Source: an uncultured bacterium (lineage in GTDB: Bacteria; Desulfobacterota; GWC2-55-46). From it: 64,000 nt of DNA. This document shows, piece after piece, positions 8,770 to 17,758 of the stretch. The translations under genes and the position numbers were made by a program. Under the pieces are notes generated by a model that had not been told where the DNA came from, ran no database searches, and saw only the letters and a list, made by a program, of their open reading frames with translations. The stretch's first letter is position 1; each line of letters opens with the position of its first letter. The stretch spans positions 1-64,000 of the forward strand of contig CAJPGC010000004.1 of NCBI GenBank assembly GCA_905339405.1, written 5' to 3'.

Positions 8770-9537
8770 CTATTTACCCTGACCCTGCCTCTTTCTTACC
8801 GAATACCTTATGTAATAGAAAAAACCGACGAGGCTCGCCTGCACTATGATGCCGAGCGCAACGACCATCAGGAACGTGAAATCCAACTTGTATGTGCCGG
8901 TCTCCTCGTCATAGGTATAGCAGATATAGGAAAGGAGCCCCAAAAGGCCGTCCGGCCTTGCCCCGTAGCCTTCATGCCCGGGGTCGAGGGAATCTTCCAG
9001 AGCCTTTGCCAGCTCGCCTTTTTCAATTGCCCCGGAATGGAGCCTCTTGAAAAGCCTGCCGTCGGGGCCTATTACGAGCGCGATGTTCGGGTGGTCAAAG
9101 CCGCTTTCCGTCCTCCTGAAGTAAAAACCCGCGTCTGCCGTGAGGCTGCCCACAGTCCTTGCGTCACCCGAGGCGAAGGTCCAGCCCTCGAACGAATCGA
9201 CGAACTTGAGCCCGTACTCCTTCATCGCCGCAGGGCTGTCGTTCAGATGGTCGAAGCCGACCGTGAGAGAGTTGAACTTCGTTGAAAGCCCCTGGCCTTC
9301 GAACGCCGACTTGAGCGAAGCCGTCAATGTGCCGCAGGTGTGGCTGCATTGGCTGTAAACGAAGCTCAGGACGAGAGGCTTTCCCTGAAAGTCGCTCAAC
9401 TTTACCGGGCGGCCGTCCTGGCTTACAAGAATGTGGTCGCGCATCTTCTCGCCCGGGCGCACTTCGGCAGAAGTCCACGCCGCGAAGAAAAGCAGCAACA
9501 GTATCTGGAGGAGCGCCTTCGTTGCCACGGCTCTCAA
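8770..9537 (-). CDS. SCO1/SenC/PrrC-family copper chaperone with C-terminal membrane anchor
   Basis: Assembly factor that delivers copper to the CuA centre of cytochrome c oxidase. The 255-residue protein has a signal sequence and a thioredoxin-like SCO domain with the copper motif CSHTC (Cys-x3-Cys) and the distal His in GFDHPNIAL. After the SCO domain comes an extra segment, including ICYTYDEETGTYK, and a transmembrane helix (FLMVVALGIIVQASLVGFFYY). This C-terminal anchor is a variant of the usual N-terminally anchored SCO. The start is TTG, overlapping the ctaB stop by 4 bases (TTGA), so translation is coupled. It is the last gene of the oxidase operon. Confidence 0.93.
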   Translation of the reverse strand: MRAVATKALLQILLLLFFAAWTSAEVRPGEKMRDHILVSQDGRPVKLSDFQGKPLVLSFVYSQCSHTCGTLTASLKSAFEGQGLSTKFNSLTVGFDHLNDSPAAMKEYGLKFVDSFEGWTFASGDARTVGSLTADAGFYFRRTESGFDHPNIALVIGPDGRLFKRLHSGAIEKGELAKALEDSLDPGHEGYGARPDGLLGLLSYICYTYDEETGTYKLDFTFLMVVALGIIVQASLVGFFYYIRYSVRKRQGQGK

Positions 9538-10385
9538 CCTAAAAAGACATCGAGGCCGACCCCGGCGAAGAGCGCGCCAAGATAGGCCATCGACGCCTTG
9601 AAGTTCATCCAGGCCATCTTCTTCGAGGTGTCCCTGACGAGCTGAAAATTCCGGTAGAGGAAGAAGCCCCCGGCAAGGGCGGCGACCACTCCGTAAACGG
9701 CCCCGAGGCTGCCGGCCACAAGCGGCGCGAACGAGGACGCCACCAGCAGGGACGTGTTCACGAGGATATAGAAGGCCGCCTTCCTGTCGCCTACGACGCT
9801 CGGGAGCATCGGCACCTTAGCCCTGTCGTAGTCTTCCCTGTGGACTATGGCGAAGCTCCAGAAGTGCGAAGGCGTCCAGAAAAAGAGCACCACCGCGAGC
9901 ATGACCGGGGCGCCGCACAGGCCCGGCTCGCTTGAGGCCCCTCCCGCCAGCACTGCGAAGCTGCCGGCCAGCCCGCCGACTATTATGTTCATCCAGCTCC
10001 GCCTCTTGAGCCAGACCGTGTAGACGACCCCGTAGACGAATGCCCCGAGCATGAGGTGGACAGTTGCCATGTAGTTGAGCTTCCATACCGAAACGGCAAC
10101 GGAGAGGGCGAGAAGGCCCGCAGCGGAGGCGAGCGCGGCAAATGGCGTGCAGCCCTCCTCCATGGGCCTTCTCCTCGTCCTCTTCATGAGCCTGTCTATG
10201 TCCATGTCGAAGTAATGGTTGAGGGCGCTCGCAGCCGCCGCCGCGGCCATCGTTGCGACAGAGAGGAAGGCGGCCTTCTCAAGCGAGAACCCGGGGGCCG
10301 CCGCGAGCCCGACTAATGCGCTCACGGTTATGAGCCAGCATATCCGAAGTTTGAAAAGCGGTACATACTTCGCTATCGCCGTCAT
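9534..10385 (-). CDS. ctaB: Protoheme IX farnesyltransferase (haem O synthase)
   Basis: Integral-membrane prenyltransferase of the UbiA superfamily that farnesylates haem B to haem O for the oxidase. The 283-residue protein has the first aspartate-rich motif in NHYFDMDIDRLMKRTRRRPM and a second in HREDYDRAKVPMLPSVVGD, with about eight hydrophobic helices. The ATG has AAAGGAG upstream. Its first four bases overlap the stop of the small ORF at 10382-10546, and its own stop overlaps the SCO start. No haem A synthase (ctaA) is present here, so the oxidase may use haem O unless ctaA lies elsewhere. Confidence 0.95.
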   Translation of the reverse strand: MTAIAKYVPLFKLRICWLITVSALVGLAAAPGFSLEKAAFLSVATMAAAAAASALNHYFDMDIDRLMKRTRRRPMEEGCTPFAALASAAGLLALSVAVSVWKLNYMATVHLMLGAFVYGVVYTVWLKRRSWMNIIVGGLAGSFAVLAGGASSEPGLCGAPVMLAVVLFFWTPSHFWSFAIVHREDYDRAKVPMLPSVVGDRKAAFYILVNTSLLVASSFAPLVAGSLGAVYGVVAALAGGFFLYRNFQLVRDTSKKMAWMNFKASMAYLGALFAGVGLDVFLG

Positions 10386-10514
10386 GTCAGGCTCCTTTCT
10401 TCAGCCGTGCCCGCTTCAGCGCGCCCGTAGCGGGAGCAGTTCTCCGGCGCCGGGCAGCCGGGCCGTCCCGGCCTGCAGCCGGGGCACGGCCGGGCGCCGT
10501 GCTTTTTATATTCG

Positions 10515-12149
<1,635 letters not shown>

Positions 12150-12180
12150 TATTCCCTCCTAAGATTTCTTGGTAGCTTCC

Positions 12181-12906
12181 CTATGAATGCTTTTCCGGGG
12201 CGGGCGCGTTCTCCTTGACCCACTTGTCGAACTCAGCTTTCGGCATGACGATGACCTTGCCGTACATCCCCGAGTGCATCGTCCCGCAGTACTCGGCGCA
12301 GGTCATGACGTGCTCGCCGGGCGCTCCCGAGTTGAACCACAGGTAGGTGTTCATGCCGGGCACCATGTCCCATTTGACCCTGTAGTCGGGCAGGAAGAAG
12401 CTGTGCACGACGTCCCTGCTCGATAAAGAGGCCTTCACAGGAGTGCCTTCCGGCACCCTGAGCTCGTTCGTCGCGGTGGCCCCTCCCGGGTGGGTTATAT
12501 CGAAGCCCCACATGAAGCCTTCCACCTTTATCTCGTACGCTCCTTCAGGCACTTCCCTCATCTTGTTCCACAGCTCGAAGTTCTTGGCCGCCAGAAATAT
12601 GTCGTCGGCCATGAACAGGAACGCCGGAACGAAGACCCAGCCGAAGGATGCGAGTTTGGAAAGTCTCGGCGCGCTCCCCTCCTCGTCGTGCCGCCTCCTC
12701 CTGTACTTGATGAGAAGGTAAAGCGTTATAAGTGCGAATATTATGCCTATGACCCATATGTCTATCATGAGCTCGTGCCACAGCTCGTCCCAGCCCGCGC
12801 GCAGGTCAGGCGCGCCAGCTCCCTCAGCCATCGCCAGTCCGGGAAAAGCCAGAAGAGGCGTTGCCGCGGACAGCGCAATTTTGGACCACGACTTCAATTT
12901 ATTCAT
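12181..12906 (-). CDS. ctaC: Cytochrome c oxidase subunit II
   Basis: CuA-bearing subunit that accepts electrons from cytochrome c. The 241-residue precursor has a signal peptide (ending near LAMA) and two transmembrane helices (about 40-60 and 80-100). The periplasmic cupredoxin domain holds VVHSFFLPDYRVKWDMVPG and the CuA motif CAEYCGTMHSGM (Cys-x3-Cys-x3-His-x2-Met). There is no C-terminal cytochrome c domain, so a separate donor is needed, and the small cytochrome c at 16953-17279 is a candidate. AAAGGAGAGGGAG lies directly upstream of the ATG. It lies 18 bases after ctaE. Confidence 0.96.
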   Translation of the reverse strand: MNKLKSWSKIALSAATPLLAFPGLAMAEGAGAPDLRAGWDELWHELMIDIWVIGIIFALITLYLLIKYRRRRHDEEGSAPRLSKLASFGWVFVPAFLFMADDIFLAAKNFELWNKMREVPEGAYEIKVEGFMWGFDITHPGGATATNELRVPEGTPVKASLSSRDVVHSFFLPDYRVKWDMVPGMNTYLWFNSGAPGEHVMTCAEYCGTMHSGMYGKVIVMPKAEFDKWVKENAPAPEKHS

Positions 12907-12924
12907 CTCCCTCTCCTTTCGCCC

Positions 12925-13686
12925 CTACCAGAAGTAGAGCTGGGAAGCCACGAAAAACCAGACCACGTCCACGAAGTGCCAGTATATGGATGCGGCTTTC
13001 ACGAAGCTCTTGTTTATCTTTCCGGACAGGGCCGGTATGAGTATGCAGAGGAATATTATGAGGCCCACGAGCACGTGCGAGCCGTGGAAGCCGGTTATGG
13101 AAAAGAACGAAGAGGAAAAGACGTTCGTCCTGAAGTTGAAGCCCTCGTGGAAGAGCTCGGTCCATTCGAACGCCGATATCCCCAGGAAGAGGGCGCCGAG
13201 CACTATCGTGACGCCGAGCCACGTGAGGAACCATCCCCTGTCGTACTTTTCGCCTTCGAGCCTCGTTTCCGCCAGGTGTATCGTAACGCTCGAGGAGACC
13301 AGTATGACCGTCATTATTATCGGTATTACCGCTGAAAGCTCCGGCGTGCCTGCCGGCGGCCACGAGGCCGCCGTGAGCCTGGTGGCCCAGTACGCCGCGA
13401 AGAACCCTACGAAAAGGAGCGCCTCGGACACTATGAGAAACGGCATCGCCCAGACGCTCAGGCCTGTGCCGTACCCGTGCTCGTCCTCGAGGCCCTCCTT
13501 GACCCAACCCGCTATCGAGATAAGCACAAGCGGGGCCCCGATGCCGAGCGACAGCGCCGCGAGCAGCGGCTTCTGATATACGAAGTAAAAACTGAACGCG
13601 AGCGGCACGAGGAAAAGCACGCCGACGCTTACAACCATCGGCCAGTAGCTCGTGTGCCAGCTCATTTCATGCGCATACCCGTTCAT
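12925..13686 (-). CDS. ctaE: Cytochrome c oxidase subunit III
   Basis: Seven-helix accessory subunit of the oxidase. The 253-residue protein begins at MNGYAHEMSW and includes TVILVSSSVTIHLAE, FEWTELFHEGFNF and the family hallmark GFHGSHVLVG near the C terminus. The start at 13686 is set by a perfect AGGAGG (13695-13700) 8 bases upstream. The open frame runs 57 codons further, but that part overlaps the Rrf2 gene and reads as a shadow. The order Rrf2-ctaE-ctaC-ctaD is unusual, since subunit II more often leads. Confidence 0.95.
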   Translation of the reverse strand: MNGYAHEMSWHTSYWPMVVSVGVLFLVPLAFSFYFVYQKPLLAALSLGIGAPLVLISIAGWVKEGLEDEHGYGTGLSVWAMPFLIVSEALLFVGFFAAYWATRLTAASWPPAGTPELSAVIPIIMTVILVSSSVTIHLAETRLEGEKYDRGWFLTWLGVTIVLGALFLGISAFEWTELFHEGFNFRTNVFSSSFFSITGFHGSHVLVGLIIFLCILIPALSGKINKSFVKAASIYWHFVDVVWFFVASQLYFW

Positions 13687-13727
13687 TACATTCACCTCCT
13701 GGACTTTTTTGGATAAATAGGGTCTGA

Positions 13728-14150
13728 TTAGTCCTTTTTTCGGCCAAAAAAATTGAGACGCACCGTGCCGATGGTGTGCGCCCCCAGAACGCCGGCCACG
13801 CTCGCCGCGCAGCTCTTGAGTACGCCGAAAAGATGGCAGCTGCCGGACTCCGGGCACTCGTCCTCTTTCCTGATGCAGCGGGCCTCAACCGGGCCGTCTA
13901 TGGCCTCGACGACCTGGAGAAGAGTTATCTCGCCGGGCCCCCTCGCCAGCATGAACCCGCCGTCCCTTCCCCTCGCCGAGCTCACTATGCCCCTGGAAGC
14001 CAGCGTGCGGAATATCTTCGCGAGGTACTGGCTCGAGATCCCCGTGCCCTTCGAGACCTCCTCCACGCCGGTAAGTCCGCCTCCGGGCCTCTCGGCCATG
14101 TACACGAGCCCGGCTATGGCATACTCGGAACCCTTGCTCAGCCTGAACAA
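13728..14150 (-). CDS. Rrf2-family regulator heading the oxidase operon
   Basis: Winged-helix repressor of the IscR/NsrR type, 140 residues. The N-terminal helix-turn-helix contains SKGTGISSQYLAKIFRTLASRGIV and the wing SARGRDGGFML. Three Cys follow at Cys-x6-Cys-x5-Cys (CIRKEDECPESGSC), the spacing used for an Fe-S cluster in this family. It could therefore sense NO, oxygen or iron-sulfur status. The start is TTG, with AGGAG 5 bases upstream. It is the first gene after the sigma-54 promoter and 41 bases before ctaE, so it probably acts on its own operon. A perfect palindrome GACAGCTGTC (14227-14236) lies in its leader. Confidence 0.92.
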   Translation of the reverse strand: MFRLSKGSEYAIAGLVYMAERPGGGLTGVEEVSKGTGISSQYLAKIFRTLASRGIVSSARGRDGGFMLARGPGEITLLQVVEAIDGPVEARCIRKEDECPESGSCHLFGVLKSCAASVAGVLGAHTIGTVRLNFFGRKKD

Positions 14151-14226
14151 ATACGCTCCTTTGAAGCTACCCGCGGCAAGCCGCTGGGAATGCGCTCGCT
14201 TTGTGTGTTCAATTTATCTTCTAGAG

Positions 14227-14236
14227 GACAGCTGTC
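14227..14236. promoter_or_regulatory. Palindrome in oxidase operon leader
   Basis: GACAGCTGTC is a perfect 10-bp palindrome about 10-20 bases downstream of the predicted sigma-54 start site and 77 bases before the Rrf2 start. It is a candidate repressor site, possibly for the Rrf2 protein. It is short enough that chance cannot be excluded. Confidence 0.3.
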
Positions 14237-14257
14237 GCGTTCTTGACATTTATTTAT

Positions 14258-14273
14258 AGCAACAGCCGTGCCA
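14258..14273 (-). promoter_or_regulatory. Sigma-54 promoter of the oxidase operon
   Basis: The minus strand reads TGGCACGGCTGTTGCT, matching the RpoN consensus TGGCACG-N4-TTGCW at every defined position. The GG at -24 and GC at -12 place the start near 14247, leaving a leader of about 97 bases before the Rrf2 gene. The NtrC-family activator gene ends about 170 bases upstream, in the same orientation. Confidence 0.88.
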
Positions 14274-14337
14274 AGCGCGTGAACAGCGTTTTTGCGGGGG
14301 TTTTCTGACGTTTTTTCGACGGAGGAGCAAGAACAGG

Positions 14338-14354
14338 TGCGGCAGATTTGCCGT
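14338..14354. promoter_or_regulatory. Possible activator site (CGGCA-N4-TGCCG)
   Basis: An inverted repeat CGGCA (14340-14344) and TGCCG (14349-14353) shares the TGCGGCA core with the larger palindrome at 14412-14443. It lies about 90-105 bases upstream of the predicted sigma-54 start, a normal distance for an enhancer site. The assignment is inference. Confidence 0.4.
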
Positions 14355-14411
14355 GGGGGACTGTTTGTAGTCTGATAAATTATCTAAAAATAACCGTGTT
14401 CATGGCCTTTT

Positions 14412-14443
14412 GAGCAAAACTGCCGCATGCGGCAGTTTTGCTC
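14412..14443. promoter_or_regulatory. Perfect 32-bp palindrome at the 3' end of the NtrC-type gene
   Basis: GAGCAAAACTGCCGCA is followed directly by its exact reverse complement, with 16-bp arms and no spacer. It overlaps the stop codon of the sigma-54 activator. The inner AAAACTGCCGC/GCGGCAGTTTT resembles a bidirectional terminator. It also lies about 165-195 bases upstream of the oxidase start site, where an NtrC-type enhancer would be expected, and shares its core with the site at 14338. It may do both jobs. Confidence 0.6.
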
Positions 14444-15758
14444 ACGCTTTCCTAAGGCCGTAACCGGCTATCTTTCTCTGGAGGGTCCTGCGGTCTATCT
14501 TCAACTCCCTTGCGGCGGCGCTTACGTTCCAGCCGTTTGCGCCGAGGGCCGAGAGTATGCATTCTTTTTCCGCCTGGCAAAGCGAGCCTGCCTCAGCGCC
14601 TTTCCTGGCCTTTGCCCCTGTGCTCGCGCCTATGCAGGCGCCGACGCGCCCGGCTGTGAGAACGTCTCCCTCTCCCAGTATCGCGGCGCGCTCTATCGTA
14701 TGGAGGAGCTCCCTTACGTTGCCGGGCCAGTCATGGCGGGAAAGAGCCTCGAGCGCACCGGGGCCGAATGAATACCGCCTGCCTTCGTTTTGCGGAAGCC
14801 TTTGGAGGAAATGGGCCGCCAGAAGAGGGATGTCCTCCCTCCTCGACCTCAACGGCGGCAGGTGCACGCGGCAAACGTTGAGCCTGTAGTACAAATCGAG
14901 CCTGAACCGCTTCGCCCTTACCTCCTCCTCGATGTCCCTATTTATGGCGGCGACCACCCTTACGTCTACCTTTATCTCTTTCGTGGAGCCGAGCGGCCTG
15001 AACGAGCCAGTCTCCAGAAATCTCAGGAGAGAGGCCTGCACCGACAAGTCCATGTCTCCTATCTCGTCTATGAAGAGCGTGCCCTTGTCGGCGGCCTTCA
15101 GGAGCCCCTCCTTGAAGTCAGCCGCACCGGTGAACGCGCCCTTCACGTGGCCGAAGAGCTCGTTCTCGAGGAGCCCCGGCTTCAGCGTGGCGCAGTTTAC
15201 AGCCACGAAAGGCTCTTTTGCGCGTGGCCCGTCAAAGTGCAGAGCGGCCGCGGCCAGCTCCTTGCCTGTGCCGCTCTCCCCCGAGACAAGGACCGGAAGC
15301 GACGTTTCCTTCACGCGCCTTATGAACGTGACGGCTTCTTTCATCGCGGCTGACGCGCCAAGTATGCCCTGATAAGCCTCTACCGCCGGGCACCCGGGCG
15401 AAGACTCTTTTATCCCGGCAAGGACCGCCTCTATCTCGTCTATCGAGCACGGCTTGGTGAGGTAGTTGTAGCCGCCGAGCCTCATCGTCTTCACGGCGTC
15501 GGCGATCGACCCGTAGCCAGTGAGAATGACGCAGGCGGTCCCGGGCTGCGCCAGCCTTATCGCGCCGAGGGCCTCGAAGCCGTTCATGCCCGGCATCATC
15601 ATGTCGATGATAGCCGCGTCAAAGACCTTCAGAGAGGCAAGGCGGCCTGCCTCCGCTCCGCTTTCAACCGGGGTCACGTCATGGCCCCTCGCGGCCAGGG
15701 CCTTTGAGAGCGTCTTCCTGAATACAGCGTCGTCGTCAAGCACGAGGATGCGCGCCAT
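14442..15758 (-). CDS. Sigma-54-dependent response regulator (NtrC family)
   Basis: Phosphorylation-controlled activator of RpoN promoters, 438 residues. The receiver (1-120) has the acidic pocket DDD (8-10) and phosphoacceptor Asp52 in IIDMMMPG. The AAA+ domain has Walker A GESGTGKE (160-167), the sigma-54 contact loop GAFTGA (207-212) and Walker B LFIDEIGDM. A Fis-type helix-turn-helix is at the C terminus (WNVSAAARELKIDRRTLQRKI). The start lies 2 bases after the stop of the kinase gene, so kinase and regulator are co-translated. The closest sigma-54 promoter is that of the oxidase operon immediately downstream, the likely target. Confidence 0.95.
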   Translation of the reverse strand: MARILVLDDDAVFRKTLSKALAARGHDVTPVESGAEAGRLASLKVFDAAIIDMMMPGMNGFEALGAIRLAQPGTACVILTGYGSIADAVKTMRLGGYNYLTKPCSIDEIEAVLAGIKESSPGCPAVEAYQGILGASAAMKEAVTFIRRVKETSLPVLVSGESGTGKELAAAALHFDGPRAKEPFVAVNCATLKPGLLENELFGHVKGAFTGAADFKEGLLKAADKGTLFIDEIGDMDLSVQASLLRFLETGSFRPLGSTKEIKVDVRVVAAINRDIEEEVRAKRFRLDLYYRLNVCRVHLPPLRSRREDIPLLAAHFLQRLPQNEGRRYSFGPGALEALSRHDWPGNVRELLHTIERAAILGEGDVLTAGRVGACIGASTGAKARKGAEAGSLCQAEKECILSALGANGWNVSAAARELKIDRRTLQRKIAGYGLRKA

Positions 15759-15760
15759 TT

Positions 15761-16831
15761 TTACTCCACGGCCTTGATTTTTATCGGGAGCAGAAGGCCG
15801 ACCCTAGTGGCTCCCGGCCTGCTCTCGATCTTTATCTCGCCCTGCAAGTCCCTCATTATCCCGTAGCTCACCGAAAGGCCGAGCCCGGTCCCCTTCCCCA
15901 CGGGCTTGGTCGTAAAAAACGGCTCGAAGACGCGCCTCATGACATCAGGCGGTATTCCGGGCCCGTCGTCCTCGACCATAACCCGCGCGTAGCCGCCTTC
16001 AACGCCAGTTGAAACCGAAACGCGCCCGCCACCCGTTTCTTCTGCGGCGTCAAGGGCGTTTTTCACTATGTTCACCACAACCTGCCTGAAGCGGCCAGGG
16101 TCTGTAAAAACCATCGGAAGGGCCGGGTCGAAGAAGACGGCTGCGGCCGGGCCTGGCCCGCGCCCTTTTCTCATGAATTCGAGCGTCCGTCCGACGAGGT
16201 CGTTGAGGTCTGTTTCGACCAGCTCGGTCGAGTGGTTGCCGGAGAAGCCGAGAAGGTCGTTTATTATCCTCCTCATCCTTTCCACCTCGCCCATCATGTC
16301 GGAAAGGTACTCGCGCAATGCCTCTTCGGGGACGGCTTTGGGCCCGTTTTCGAGGATGCGGCCGATCTCGTTCGTTATTATGGAGATTGTGCCGAGAGGC
16401 GTATTGAGTTCGTGGGCGACCCCGGCGGCAAGCTGGCCGATAGCGGCCATCTTCTCTACCCGGGCCATGAGCTCTTCGTGCTTTATCTTAATGAGCCCCC
16501 TTCCGGTGACGTCCATTATAAGCTCTATGACGCTGCCGGGCCGTCCGCTTTTTTCAAGCACCGGGACGGCTACTACCTCGAACTCCCTCTGGGAGCCGTC
16601 CTTTTCAAGGGTGAACTGGTAATGGGCGGGGCTGTTGCATTCGATGGCCCTTCCTGTAGGGCAGATATTGCAGAAGCCGGGCCCGCTCTTCTCCACGCGA
16701 AAGCAGGCCCTGCGCAAGCCTTCGGCGTTGCCGAACCATTCCGAGGCCCGGCGGTTCATCCAGCTTATGCGGTGGCCGCAGTCTATGAAAAGTATCGCGG
16801 CATCCAGGTTTTCGAGTGCTTTCAATATCAT
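15761..16831 (-). CDS. PAS sensor histidine kinase with Cys-rich sensor
   Basis: Soluble kinase of 356 residues, cognate to the adjacent NtrC-type regulator. The N-terminal PAS domain (about 1-115) has a cysteine cluster (RACFRVE, GFCNICP, IECNSPAH: five Cys within about 30 residues) that could bind a metal, haem or Fe-S cluster or act as a redox switch. The HisKA motif is GVAHELNTPLG (phosphoacceptor His) and the HATPase domain has NIVKNALDAAEE, VEDDGPGIP and GKGTGLGLSVSYGI. No transmembrane segment is seen. The ATG at 16831 is preferred, and an in-frame GTG at 16837 is possible. TATAAT at 16861-16866 on the minus strand is a good -10, but its -35 is weak. Confidence 0.93.
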   Translation of the reverse strand: MILKALENLDAAILFIDCGHRISWMNRRASEWFGNAEGLRRACFRVEKSGPGFCNICPTGRAIECNSPAHYQFTLEKDGSQREFEVVAVPVLEKSGRPGSVIELIMDVTGRGLIKIKHEELMARVEKMAAIGQLAAGVAHELNTPLGTISIITNEIGRILENGPKAVPEEALREYLSDMMGEVERMRRIINDLLGFSGNHSTELVETDLNDLVGRTLEFMRKGRGPGPAAAVFFDPALPMVFTDPGRFRQVVVNIVKNALDAAEETGGGRVSVSTGVEGGYARVMVEDDGPGIPPDVMRRVFEPFFTTKPVGKGTGLGLSVSYGIMRDLQGEIKIESRPGATRVGLLLPIKIKAVE

Positions 16832-16909
16832 GCGCACCGAATGGGTATGGAGATATGCCGATTATAACCGCTTTGGCGGGCGGAAAACAAGCCGCTCCGG
16901 GAAGGGGAT

Positions 16910-16945
16910 AAAAAAAACCCGGCGGGTTTCGTCCCGCCGGGTTTT
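16910..16945 (-). terminator. Terminator after cytochrome c gene
   Basis: CCCGGCGGG (16918-16926) and CCCGCCGGG (16933-16941) form a perfect 9-bp stem. On the minus strand it is followed by a run of seven T. It ends the transcript of the cytochrome c gene 8 bases after its stop. Confidence 0.9.
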
Positions 16946-16952
16946 GCCGGTT

Positions 16953-17279
16953 TTATTTCGCGAGGTCTTTCATGTACGCTATCACGGCTTTTGTCTCTTC
17001 GTCTGTAAGCTTCTGGGCGGGCATGCCGATGGCGTACTGTTTGTATTTCTTCGCGGCCCCTTCCCTGCCTTTGACGATGACGTCGGTCAGCTCCTGGTCG
17101 GTTGCGGCCTTGACGTACTCATTTCCCACCATGGCCGGAGCCATCGCGCTGCCCTTGCCCTCAGGGCCGTGACACGGCATGCACTTCGCCTTGTAAACGG
17201 CAGCCCCGTCCTGGGCCAGTGCGAGAGAAAACGAACCCAATGCCAAAACAGCTACAGCGCCAGCCAGCATCCTTTTCAT
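16953..17279 (-). CDS. Small periplasmic class I cytochrome c
   Basis: A 108-residue precursor. The signal peptide runs MKRMLAGAVAVLALGSFSLALA, then a single haem-binding motif CMPCH near the mature N terminus and a likely Met ligand in AIGMPAQKL. The closing helix DEETKAVIAYMKDLAK is typical of c5/c6-like monohaem cytochromes. The start at 17279 is set by AGAGGAGG 6 bases upstream, and an upstream in-frame ATG at 17321 would put a charged stretch before the signal. As the oxidase subunit II lacks its own cytochrome domain, this protein is a plausible electron donor. It has its own terminator. Confidence 0.93.
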   Translation of the reverse strand: MKRMLAGAVAVLALGSFSLALAQDGAAVYKAKCMPCHGPEGKGSAMAPAMVGNEYVKAATDQELTDVIVKGREGAAKKYKQYAIGMPAQKLTDEETKAVIAYMKDLAK

Positions 17280-17351
17280 GGAGAGCCTCCTCTGGAGTTT
17301 TTGGGCCCACCCGGCAGACAATAGAGATGGGCCACCTGTAAAACGGGCCAG

Positions 17352-17633
17352 CTATCGCAAATGTTCCATTGCATCCGGCTCGAGCGTCTCCGAGCAGTCG
17401 TGAACAGCCTCTTTTTCCTCGATTTCGTGCTCCAGCCAGAGCTTTTCCCCTTCACGGCTGATTATTTTTTTGGGCCTGAACCCGTCTGAATTGCCTTCTA
17501 AAACTGTAGCCGAGGACTTTGCGCGGTAGTTTATCGCCCCGGCGTCCTCTGTCTCATCCGATTGGACGGCTTCGGCAAGGGCCAGCGATGAAAGCATGAC
17601 AAAGAGTCCGGCAAGAAAAAGCGCCTTTTTCAT
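17352..17633 (-). CDS. Small exported protein of unknown function
   Basis: Not recognised. The 93-residue precursor has a clear signal peptide (KKALFLAGLFVMLSSLALAEA) and an acidic mature part with one Cys (VHDCSETLEPDAMEH). Start 17633 is preferred because it opens the signal peptide and has GGGGG 4-5 bases upstream. It precedes the cytochrome c gene by 72 bases on the same strand and could be co-transcribed with it. No transmembrane helix or known motif is seen in the mature part. Confidence 0.7.
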   Translation of the reverse strand: MKKALFLAGLFVMLSSLALAEAVQSDETEDAGAINYRAKSSATVLEGNSDGFRPKKIISREGEKLWLEHEIEEKEAVHDCSETLEPDAMEHLR

Positions 17634-17758
17634 TAAACCCCCGGAATTTGGCAAAATACTGAATAAGTATACCATAAGGTTGGACGGACGGGACGTAAGC
17701 CATCACTTTTTACAGAGGGATTGATTTAATATGGAAAGAGTTTTGTTCAGGAGAAACG

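Noticed and set aside
13687-13857. N-terminal extension of ctaE
   Set aside because: It overlaps the Rrf2 coding sequence and precedes a perfect AGGAGG at 13695-13700. The family starts at the MNGYAHEM region.
17280-17345. Sigma-54-like GG/GC pattern upstream of the cytochrome c gene
   Set aside because: The TGGCCC element is not at the required distance from a TTGC element, so the match fails on spacing.
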